In this document: positions 41,971-52,500 of the stretch, in pieces | Layout: the number at the start of each line of letters is the position of its first letter | How positions within the stretch are numbered: the stretch's first letter is position 1 | Source of the DNA: Vanilla planifolia | Taxonomy: Eukaryota > Streptophyta > Magnoliopsida > Asparagales > Orchidaceae | Assembly: GCA_023846275.1 (NCBI GenBank) | Contig: JAIUJO010001305.1 | Span: 1 to 64,000 of the forward strand | Reading direction: 5' to 3' | Length of the DNA stretch: 64,000 nucleotides | The notes under the pieces: model-generated | Seen by the model: only the letters and a program-made list of their open reading frames with translations | Told to the model about the DNA's origin: nothing | Database searches by the model: none | Made by a program: the position numbers and the translations under genes

Positions 41971-43192
41971 GTCATATGAAGTTTGTTATTTCATCTTGAT
42001 AAGACATTTTTTGGAGTTATTATGAATTAAAAAATTAAATAACATAAATAATAAAAAATTATTATTTCAAACTATGTGAATATATATAAATTTTAAAGTT
42101 AAGAAAATTAAAGAGATCTAATATAAAAAAAAGAAAATGATGTAAAGGTTATAAGAGATGTGATTTTGGGTAATATGATAATATAACAAAATCAAATAAA
42201 AAAATTTGAATAAATGATATAAATTATGTGGGAAAATTTTTACTCATAGAAATTAATTAGTTAATGTTATTCATACTTTATTGTCATGAGCCTTGAAGCG
42301 TGAAAAAACTCTAGAAAATAAAATATTTTAAAAATAGAAATTTGAGTACTAAAAAGACATAGCTCTATGAGAGGAGTCCAATGATGTCCTTTTATCTTGA
42401 ATAAACCTTGCTTGGAAATAATAAAAATTTGTAGAGTAATAAGTATAAATTATAATAAATTATAATTTTAAAATTAAATAAATACATATTAAAATTACAT
42501 AAATTTAAATTATGCAACATAATAAAATTAAAGGCATGAAAAAGTTTCTTGAGAGAAGAGTTAAGAGTTACACAATAATATAAGCAATTGAAAGAAAACA
42601 TTTTGGAGAAATGATATAAATTATTTGGCAAAGTTTCATTCCAAGTTGTTAAAGAGCTCAAGCATAATAGACTTGATCTTCAAAAATGTTATGATGTTAA
42701 AACTACCTTAAACTGTCCCAAAATCCAAAAAAAATATATTTAAAAGTGCAAATATAAATATTTAAGTAGATGAGTTTAGACTAATTATATTTAACAAAGT
42801 TTTGTTTCATCTAGATTAGACCGCTCTATGAATTACTGTAAATAAAAAAATATGGGAATAAATAATATTAAATTATTTTTTTGGAATTATAAAAACTTAT
42901 AATAAAATTGATTGAATTAAGTAGAAGCATTATAATAAAATAAAATCAAAGGGATGTTAAGGTGAATTGATAGGTGAATTTTAATTTAATGATAATGCAA
43001 AAAAATTTAAATAGAAGATTTGAAGAAATGAGACAAATTTTTTGGAGAAAAATACAATCAAAGATATTAGAAGATGAAAAAAATAAAAAAAATATTTAAA
43101 ACTATAAAAATTGATGTGTGACAAAATAATAAAAACAAAATATTTAGAAATATAAAAATGAATATTTAAATGCATGGAGTTCAATAACATAA
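41971..43192 (-). repeat. Higher-order repeat unit 1 (A-B-C)
   Basis: Begins at the type A marker 'gtcatatgaagtttg'. Type B follows at about 42,390-42,660 and type C at about 42,770-43,130. Near its end it carries a local extra segment ('tataaaaattgatgtgtgac', about 43,103), matched in unit 2 exactly 1,260 bp later. Length is 1,222 bp. Confidence 0.8.
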
Positions 43193-44453
43193 GTCATATG
43201 AAGTTTGTTTTTTAATCTCAATTAGGCTTTTTTTGGAGTTATTATAAATTATAAAATTAAATAAGCATAAATAATAATAAATTATTATTTCAAATTATGT
43301 GAATATATACTAATGTCAAAGTTAGGTAAATTAAAGAGATCTAATATAACAAAAAGAAAATGATGTAAATGTTATAAGAGATGTGACTTAGCATAATTTT
43401 GGCAATATAATAAAATCAAAGTAAAAAAATTTTGAGCAAATGATATAAATTATATGGGAAACTTTCAACTCATACAAATTAAGTAGATAACGTGTTTCAT
43501 CCTTTATCGTTAATTCATGTATGAATTGAAGTGAATCATGAAGGATGGAAAAACACGAGAAAATAAAATATTTGAAAAATACCAAATTGATTACTTAATT
43601 TGATAGAGCTCTTTGAGAGTAGACGAATGATGATTTTTGTCTTGATTAAAGCTTGTTTTGAATTAATAAAAAGATTACAGAGTAATAAGTATAACTATTA
43701 ATATATTATAATTTTAATATTAAATAAATAAAAATTTAAATTATGATGAGATAAATTTAAATAATGTAACACAGCAAAATGAAAGGCATGAAAAAGTTAT
43801 TTGAGAGAAGAGTTAAGAGTTAGATAATAATATAAGAAATATGAAGAAAAATTTTGAAGATAAGAGATTATTGGTTTGGGAATATTCCATTCCAAGTTTT
43901 TAAAGAGCTGAGGCATAATGTACTTGATCTTCAAATAATACATGAATTTAAAGGAGTGATAAAGTGTGCAAAAATCCTAAACAATAAATTATTTAAAAAT
44001 ACAAAAAATAAATATTTATTTTGATAAGCTTCTTTTAGTTGAGTTTAACAAGGTTTAGTTCCGGCTAGATCAAACCTATTTATGAATTATTGCAAATAAT
44101 AGAATAATATAGACATAGATAATACAAAACTATTATATTACAATTAGGAAAAAGTGTAATGACAATTGAAATGAATTAAGTTAATGAATTGTAGTAAAAT
44201 CCATTCAAAGGACTCTTAAGATCAAATGACTCATGAAATAGAGTTTCATAGTAAAATAACAAAATTTTTTAAAAAAACATTTGAAGAAACGAAAAAAATT
44301 TTAGAAGAAAATTATGTTCTAAGATAACTAGAAATTCAAAACATTACAAAAATATTTAAAAATATAAAAATTAATGTGTGGTAAAATCTTCAAAAACTAA
44401 AATACTTAAAATAAAAAAATGAATATCAAATTACTAAAAGTTCAACTAGTTGA
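43193..44453 (-). repeat. Higher-order repeat unit 2 (A-B-C)
   Basis: Starts at the second type A marker. Type B is at about 43,640-43,920 ('cttgattaaagcttgttttg', 'gagagaagagttaagagtta') and type C at about 44,035-44,390. The local extra segment recurs as 'tataaaaattaatgtgtggt' (about 44,363). Length is 1,261 bp, close to three monomers. Confidence 0.8.
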
Positions 44454-45485
44454 GTCATATAAAGTTTCATATTTCATCCTGATAAGATTTTTTTCGGAGT
44501 TATTATGAATTAAAAACAATTAAATAAGTATAAATAATAGTTAATTATCATTTAAAATTATGGGAATATATACTAATGTTAAAGTTATGTAAATTAAAGA
44601 GATCTAATATAACTAAAAGAAAATGATGTAAAGGTTATATGCGATGTGATTTAGAGTAGTATAGCAATATAACAAAATAAATGTAAAAAAGTTAAACAAA
44701 TGATATGAATTATATGGGAAAATTTTTATTGACTGAAATTAAAGAGATAAACTGCATGATCCTTTATCTTCAATTCATGTATAAATTGAAATGAATCATG
44801 AAGCATTGAAAAACTCTAGAAAATAAAATATTTGGGAAATGCAAATTTGAATATATGTTAGATAGAGTTCTATGAGAGGAGTCAAATTGTGTTTTTTGAC
44901 TTGATTAAACCTCTTTCACACTAATAAAAATTGGTAGAATAATAATTATAAGTAATAAAAATTATAATTTTAATATTAAATAAATTTAAATTAAAGTTTT
45001 GATGACATAAATTTAAGTAATGTAATATAACAAAATGAAAGACATGAAAAGGTTACACAAGGGAAGAGTTAAGAGTTAAAAAATAATATAAGCAATTAAA
45101 AAAACTTTTGAAGAAACGAGATAAATTTTGTTGCAATGTTCCATTCCAAGTTATTGAAGAGCTGAAGCATAACATATTTGATCTTCAAATAAGATATGGA
45201 TTTAAAGGTGTCATAAAGTGTGATAGTCTTAAAAATAAAATAAATATTTAATTAGGTGAGTTTGGACTAGTTGAGTTTATCAAAGTTTTGTTTCATCTTG
45301 ATAAGACTTCTTTAAAAATTACTGTTAATAACCAAAAAATATAAGCATAGATAATAATAATAATTATTTTAATATTAAGAATCGTGTAATAAAATTGAAA
45401 TGAATTAAGTTGATGCATTTTAATAAAATCAAATCAAAGTGCTGTTAAGGTCAAATGAGAGGTGAATTACAGTTTCATAGTAATG
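44454..45485 (-). repeat. Higher-order repeat unit 3 (A-B-C, right end cut)
   Basis: Third type A marker ('gtcatataaagtttcat'), type B at about 44,890-45,190 ('gggaagagttaagagttaaa') and type C from about 45,250 ('ggtgagtttggactagttga'). The unit is about 200 bp short because non-satellite sequence starts at 45,486. Confidence 0.75.
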
Positions 45486-48324
45486 GAGAGATCGGCTTTT
45501 CTTTTTTTAACCCCATTGGCAGATAGAAAAATCTACTAATAATGCCATTGACCTTGATAAAGTACTATGAGTTGCTTATACTGTTTTGGATCAACCATTC
45601 ATTTAAGTTAAAAAATGGAATTTGTCTAGTATCATATATCTTTGAAATGACATGGCAAGCTATCAAATGCACTTTTTTATAACTAGGTTGAGAATGTAAT
45701 TCCTACATCTAACTTTCTTTATGAGAGTTCCCATTAGTTCTTTGCCTAAAAGTATATTATCATAAATTTCCCTCCTTTTAGCAAAACTAACTTATTCAAG
45801 GGATATGATTCTTAGCAATAATATATGCAGCTTATTTTCTAGTAGATTTTATAGTATTTTCTCAACAAACATGTATACACAAACTAGCCTAAAGACCTTA
45901 CATTATGTTGAAATCTCTATCTTAGGAATCAACTATAAGTTCACAATTGCATCCCTTTTAAAATTAAATTTTTAGTGATAAAGTCCTTGGTAGCTTGTAG
46001 TACATCACAAACTATAATTTTTGACTATTTTGTGAAAAAATAATAATTAAAGCCACACAAAAAAGGTTCCATATATTTGTGTAATTTAAATACTACTTCT
46101 TTAATTACGTCCACTGTGACCTTTTTCATGACCAAATGGATGTCTTCTTAAGATATTAACGTATGTATGAAGTTAAGTTTCCTAGAAATTCTGCATCTAA
46201 AGTAACCTTCTTAAACTAGGGTAGTGCCTTAACAAAATTGGTAGATATCTCTTGAAGTTTGTCTTATCTAGTTAATATTTTTTCATTGAATCTTTAATGA
46301 CACAAATGTCAAGATTAGACATTTTATCTTTAACAAAAAGTTGAAAGAATTTAACCTTCCTTCCTCCCTCTTTGATTCATTTGCTTTAATTAATCCAACC
46401 TTTCCTAGCTAAATTGTCTACTAGAAATTCTTTTCTCTACTTTACGTCACCCTAATTAATTAAATGATTTTGCTAAATGATTGATTTAGCATCACTTATT
46501 TTAGTAATTAGACAATTGATAAGTTCTTATGTACAAGAAATATACCCATAAGAGGGCTAACCATAGGTGCTTTTATTTACAACAAAAAAATAAAGAATAA
46601 CCAAGAACGAAAGAAATTTTCTAAGAAGCCATGGATTTATATTAATATTTCACAGAAGGGATCTTAACTGAATATAAAGGTTGTTTTGACAACTCAGGCT
46701 AAAATTACTCATCTTTGTGGTGAACTGGTGAGGTACATATGGAAGTTGGTTTCTTATAATGTCAAAAAAGTAATCACATTGTCACGTGCACAAGCAAGAT
46801 GGTTGGATGTAATAAGAAAATTTCTCAAAGGTTGAAATAAAGTGGTTTGTACCTTCCATAGTGATTTGAAACTCTTGTGAATGTTTGATAATGGGTTTGC
46901 ACATCCTCTTTTGAGCCTCATGCTTGCCTTGCTAGAGTACCTTTATAATCGCACTATTTGATTATGTACACAAAATATACTCATATCAAGAAGCTTAGTA
47001 AGCAGCACTTCATTACTTTAATAAAAATTGCCTTATGTACAACATGGTGTGCATCCCTCTTTATCAAAACAAAAAACATAGCAATTTTCTATCATATGAA
47101 TATAAAAAGATAACTTGAAATACTAAGAGATTATTTTGGAATTCAAAAGGATATTTTAGAATTTCAAATTTTACTACAAATTATAAGATAAATACTTTGA
47201 ATTCTATTAAAAATGTTTCATGAAAACATAAAAAAGTATTAATATAAGTAGTCCCAAACATGCCTGTGCAATTTAAATGATGGTCCAACTAGTGGTGATG
47301 TAGTCGGCTATGCAATTGGTGCTTCATAGGTTGCATTGAATCAGCACAAATTGAAGAGTTGACACATGCAAATGGGTAAGGTGGACTTATTGATCAAGTT
47401 TATGCATGTTGACGAAGCAACATGGGTTGATAAGATGGTGTGTCTAGCAGATGAATGAGTTCAAAAGTTGAATGCAAGTGAATGGGCCATGCAGGTTGAC
47501 ACCACTAGTAAAATGGATGTTGATGATAGCTATAGTAGTGACATATGCTTGTGAATGACATTGAAAAAGTCTAAAACTTTATTTCAAGCTTTTTAAAGTC
47601 ATTTTGACCATATTTTGTACCAATGATATTAGAAGGCTATTGCATACATATTATATACCAAATTTAAAACTAAAAATATATGAAAAGTTACTAATTAATC
47701 TTCAAAAGATAAAAATCGATCTGTAGATAAAAATAAATATGAAAATATAATGAAATTAAACTAAAATGTGCCATAAAAAAAGGTTGATTGTTATTGACCC
47801 CACTATGTAATGATAACAAAGACTAATGAGATTTAGTAGAGTCAATATTGGTATGGTTTTGAGTCTAAATAGGTTTATGCCTCTAAGTGGAACCTTTACA
47901 TTATGCATAGGATGTTATTACATCCTCCAAAAGTGGGAAGAGATCAACTCCTTAGTGCTAGAGTGAAATATCTTATAAAACTCTAACATCTCTAGGTTTA
48001 GGAACAAAAGCTCCCTCATGGTAGTCCTAGTGTTGTTGCATGTAGGATGATTATGCCAATGAACTAAAGCACCGTCATAGCAAATTCTTATTGGTGGACT
48101 TGAGGATGTGCCTTTTTATGTTTACTTCAATTTGGACTTGGCTTATAATGCCATTCGAAAATTTGATAGTTATAAATTTTATATCTTGTATTATAGTTTT
48201 AGAAGTAGTTGACTTATATAATCAACTTTGAATTCTAATATATAAAGTTACATTTGTTTGTATATTAAGAGATACAAAGATTTAATTTGTTTTTATGGGT
48301 CGTAAAATAATTTGCTAAAGTCTT
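45486..48324. other. Non-satellite region, unassigned
   Basis: Satellite landmarks end at about 45,485. The region is a little richer in G+C and in mixed-sequence words than the satellite, which suggests decayed mobile or low-copy DNA. Both strands were read for reverse transcriptase, RNase H and integrase motifs and none could be supported. About 47,330-47,520 has loosely repeated words ('atgttgac', 'aacatgggttga', 'atgcaggttgac'), possibly a short degenerate minisatellite. No gene is claimed. Confidence 0.4.
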
Positions 48325-49481
48325 AGTGTTGCAAGAAGATCCACTTGGAGAATAGCGGTATTCTTGGAGAATCGTCACAGTAAACACAAATGAGTTTATA
48401 CCAAGGCAACTGAATAACTTTGTTACGATGCTTTTCATAATTTTCTTATCACAAATACACATTATAAAAATTTTATGAAAAAGATTTAAATGGTGAGTTT
48501 AGATTTTACCAACCATGATATATGAAAATTACAAATGCCAAAAATGTTCTTTAGATCATAGAATTAGTTGGAGAAAGTATCCAAGAAAATTCACAAATTT
48601 GTAGCAGCAAGCGCACCAGTTCTTACTTTTAATTACAAATAAATGGAAATATTAGCTTATTCTTAATTAAGAATAATGTTATTTAGATTTATTAATTAAT
48701 TAAAAAAGATTTTAGAAGTTCTAATAATTTAAATAGTTTTTTAACAAAGTGAGCAACATGTTATTAGCAATATAATGTTGCATTCATTCTATTGCAACTA
48801 AACATCCATAAATTGGTGATAAGTGAATAAAATGTCTCACCCAAAGAATTTCTTATAGCACACTTATATTTTTGTTATGTAAAGATTATCATACAAGAAT
48901 GATATAGGACATTATAAAGTATGATGAAATTAATAACGAAAATTATACTAGTATAGTCCCCTGAAGAGTCACATATGTATGTCTCTTTAATTATTGTGCA
49001 CATCTTAAAAGTTTGTCATCGAATTACAATGAAATATTACAAAAACCTGCAAGACCTTAGGGATTTTAGGCACATCGTGTAATTACTATAGTTTTATTAT
49101 GCCAGTATGATGGTATTTGCATTTTTAGCAATGTGTTATAATGTTTAGGATAAATGTCTCACATATGTGAATGATGTGCAAATCGTTGTTGTTGTAATTG
49201 TGATAATTTACCAAGGTTCTAAACGTGTGTTAATTGTACACATATGTTATTGAAAGATTTATGTATCATTTTATTATGACTCAATTTTATCTTATCACTT
49301 ATAACTTCATAGAAAAAATTTATATAATATTCCTTCAAATTGCAAGATGAATATCATGTTTGAATACATAAAACATTCATTTATCAAATACTAGTCAAAT
49401 GTCTAGTGACACAATGTATTATAACGCGATAACTAGTCTATTTGAGTGATAATGGACATCATATCGGTACTATATGACCCA
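48325..49481 (+). repeat. 1.16-kb tandem duplication, copy 1
   Basis: Matches 49,482-50,690 in order over its whole length. Anchor pairs (copy 1/copy 2): 'agtgttgcaagaagatccac'/'agtgtaacaagaatacctac' at 48,325/49,482; 'aggcaact' at 48,404/49,561; 'cttaccaaccatg' equivalent at about 48,505/49,660; 'tggaaat[a/g]ttagcttatt' at 48,641/49,806; 'tgataagtgaataaaat' equivalent at 48,817/49,975; 'attatgccagta' at 49,097/50,302. It encodes no readable protein. Confidence 0.8.
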
Positions 49482-50690
49482 AGTGTAACAAGAATACCTA
49501 CATGGGGTACGATGGATCTTACAAAAGAGAGTGAAAATAAACTTAATTGAGTTGATACAAAGGCAACTAGACAAGTTTGTTATAACACTTTTTAAATTTA
49601 CTAAGAAAAAATCCTATACTTTATAATAATAATATCAAAAAGTTTTTAAATGTGAGTGAAGATCTTACCAACCATGTTGAAATATGAAAAGTAGAACAAA
49701 ACATTCAAACTGAAAATGAGTAAGAATTAGCTAAAGATGATATCCCATAAAATTCACATAGTTATAACGGTTAGCATCTCGTTTTTCACTCTAACAATAA
49801 GAAAATGGAAATGTTAGCTTATTTTAAATTGTAAGTTAGGTTATTTATATTTTGTAAATAATTAAAACCAAATTTAATAAGTTATAAAGGTTTAAATTCT
49901 TCTAAATTGATTAACTATCTATTAGTTGTGCATTTTGAGTTCATGATGTCATTATTGAAGTCTCAAATCTAGTGATGAGTGAATAAAATCAATCATATAA
50001 TGAACTACATATACTACACATGTATTTTTATTATGGAAAACGCATCTTAAATGATATTGTATGTTGTAAAGGATAATGCATGTACATCAAATATAGTTAT
50101 AAAAATGTTTTGGTTTTCAAAACATTGCCATCTACAAACATGATAATTGTGCAAATATAGTCTCTTTAAGACTCACAAATGTACAATTTATTTAAGGATC
50201 ATACACATCTAAAAAGAGGATCATCTATAAAGAATGAAAGCTTTCACAAACTTGTAGCTCTGTTGCGTTTTTATGCACTTTGTAGAACTATTACAGTATG
50301 ATTATGCCAGTACAATGGTATGTGTTATTTTGCATTGAATTATTTTCTATAAGATAAATTTATTGCATGTCCACAATATGAAATTCATTATCATATGTAC
50401 TTAAGATAATTTTGTTCAGTCCTAGGTTTGTGTCAGTCATTTAGATATGATTTTAGATCACTTATGTATGATTCCACTATGAATGAATTTTACTTCAAGC
50501 CATTTCAAAGCTTCATTGCAATCATGTTCATCATATGCCATCATATTACATGATTCACGAAATGGTTGAATACACAAAATAATAAGTTGCCTCATTAGTT
50601 TCTAATGCTTAGTATTATGATGTAAGATTGCATCATAATTGGTTTTTTAAGTGAGAATGGTGGTCATAGCAATTTGATGAGATGACACTA
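49482..50690 (+). repeat. 1.2-kb tandem duplication, copy 2
   Basis: Second copy, directly abutting the first. The offset grows from 1,157 bp at the left to about 1,205 bp at the right, so copy 2 is some 50 bp longer through small insertions. Similarity by eye is moderate (perhaps 65-75%), so the duplication is old. It shares no landmark with the 415-bp satellite and is a separate family. Confidence 0.8.
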
Positions 50691-51559
50691 CACATATGAC
50701 AAACAATAACAACTATTTATCATTTAGGGCATAGAGAAGGAATGTAGACCACACTACTATGATAAGGGACATCATTTTATAAAATTAAAAAATGAGTAGC
50801 AATTAAGGGTTTTTTCCTAGTTTATTTCATGCATCAAACTTACATTATTAATTGGTATTTATTCACTACTTTGGCTCATTAGGGGGAAGATTAACAAGAT
50901 GGTATGATTGAGATCAATGAATAATATCATTTTATACCATAAAGTAATAAGTAAAGATTTAACATTCTAATCAATTTGAGAAGTAGATGATGAGCTATGT
51001 ATGGCCAATCACTACACCTAGAGGTGAATTGATTGGCTCCAAGGCTTCGAGGCCTTGTGATGTTGTTCAACAATGCTATAAATAACTTAACTTCCATTAC
51101 ATATTGCTTACTTTTTTATTTCCAATTAAGAATTTATTCTAGATTAACTACCTCTTCAATATATGATTAGAAAAGAATTTACTTCGTTGTGTTCTAATCG
51201 AACCTTATAAGGCATAGGGCCATCAATTTGCCCAAGCTAATGATTACATAAACTTTACTAAATTGAAAACTATGCCAATGATCTACACATGAAAGTACGC
51301 AAATAGTTGAAAAGATGTGCAACAATAATACAATAAAATTTTCAACAAACTTTAGTATTAAAACCATGGGTTGTGAATTCTAATGGTTAGTCGAATTCAT
51401 GAGAGTGTGTTAATTCTAAAGGTTTTTCAAAGATTTGTATGAATTGACCACTAGGTAGAAACCTAGAGTATTACATCAATAGACATAGAATCAAGCTTCT
51501 ATAACTCTTTCACCATTTAATAAAAAATAAGTATTTTAAAAAATAAGCAACTGTGATAG
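50691..51559. other. Non-satellite region beside the copia fossil, unassigned
   Basis: On the minus strand this is where sequence downstream of the integrase of the neighbouring copia fossil would lie. I could not recognise reverse transcriptase motifs in it. The 1.2-kb tandem repeat begins immediately to the left, so the element's distal part has been lost or displaced. The 'ccaaggcttcgaggccttg' string at about 51,039 contains a short GC-rich palindrome. Confidence 0.35.
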
Positions 51560-52500
51560 TTTTAGGTTTTTATTATATAATAATTCATAAGGGAAAATAT
51601 AAAATAAAGGTTTTATAAGAACTCTACCACTTTACCATGCCATTTAATATTCTATTTCCTCTCTCTCCAACCTCTTTTTTTATGGTGTTCTAGATGATGA
51701 GAAATTTTTGGATTCTATAAACAATTGTTTTTAAATTCTTCTACTTGGTCACATCTAATAAACGCAAGGATAAGTTATGCTACTCTTACAATCTATTAAC
51801 TAATTATGTAAGCTATTAATATGCCACTTTTCTTGTTATTGAAACACATAAAAGGAATTCATGAATACTTATCAATTATTTTAAAACTATATCTTTTTCA
51901 TCCAAGATTATGAAGATGAATAGGTTTCCAATTAATTATAAGTGCAGCAACTCCAATTGTCCTCTTGTAATCACATGCATTATAGCTTAAGTTGAGGTTT
52001 TGTGTTGTTTTTCTTATTTGTAATGCATAAACATATACTCATCATTCCAACAAGGACATTGTAGGCACGTAATAAAAATAATACTTTGTGATTTTCTTAA
52101 GTATTAATAAGTTAAATGGCACAATAATCTATGCCAAAAATCAACACTGTTCGCTCAAGACGTATGCCATTCTAATTAACTTGTTTTAATGATTTTGAAA
52201 TGCAGTTCATGAGTGTTATAATTTCTTAGTGATACATTGATGAGTTTATTATCTAATAATAAATTCTTTAAAATTAAAAGTAATGTAGAACATAAAGTCA
52301 CATAATTTTCTATTGCTATGAAGGTTATCCTAAAAACCTCGCACTAATCATATTACTTCAACACCATCATATTAAGTGTAACTTGAACACCATCATAGCA
52401 CTTCAAATGGATGAATAGATAAGAGTGACTAATCATATTACTTAAGCAATAACTATCAAAATTCCATATAGCCTCTTTAGACTTGGATGGAAGGAAAGGT
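51560..52500 (-). mobile_element. Ty1/copia retrotransposon pol fossil (protease to integrase)
   Basis: Decayed core of a Ty1/copia LTR retrotransposon on the minus strand. In element order (right to left on the plus strand), a protease-like segment lies at about 52,200-52,480. The zinc-binding pre-integrase segment is near 52,110-52,160, where one frame reads FWHRLLCHLTY, matching the family's WH...L.H.. signature. Integrase-core similarity lies at about 51,600-51,960 and includes the GWRERK match to the family's GVAERKN motif. The element is thoroughly broken (well over ten disruptions by eye) and very old. Its LTRs, gag and reverse transcriptase were not identified, so the outer limits are unknown. 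Confidence 0.6.

Larger units (their letters stand above)
41876..45485 (-). repeat. 415-bp satellite array, minus orientation, with trimeric higher-order structure
   Basis: Nine monomers that fall into three recurring types (A, B, C) arranged A-B-C-A-B-C-A-B-C. Type A carries 'gagtcatatgaagtttg' and 'aaagagatctaatata...aaaatgatgtaaaggttata'. Type B carries 'gtagagtaataagtataa' and 'ggcatgaaaaagtt...gagagaagagttaagagtta'. Type C carries 'gagtttagact...aacaaagttttgtttcatct'. This is a higher-order repeat of about 1.22-1.26 kb. By eye, copies of the same type look clearly more alike than neighbouring monomers do. The array ends at about 45,485 within a monomer, at 'tttcatagtaatggagagat'. Confidence 0.85.

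Noticed and set aside
390-45485. CRISPR-like regular repetition
   Set aside because: The repeated landmarks are about 415 bp apart with the whole intervening sequence also repeated, so this is satellite DNA; there are no short repeats with unique spacers.
45486-46560. Possible reverse transcriptase part of the copia fossil on the minus strand
   Set aside because: Minus-strand frames were read for the YVDD region and flanking motifs, and none could be supported. The distance from the integrase is also too large without assuming further insertions.
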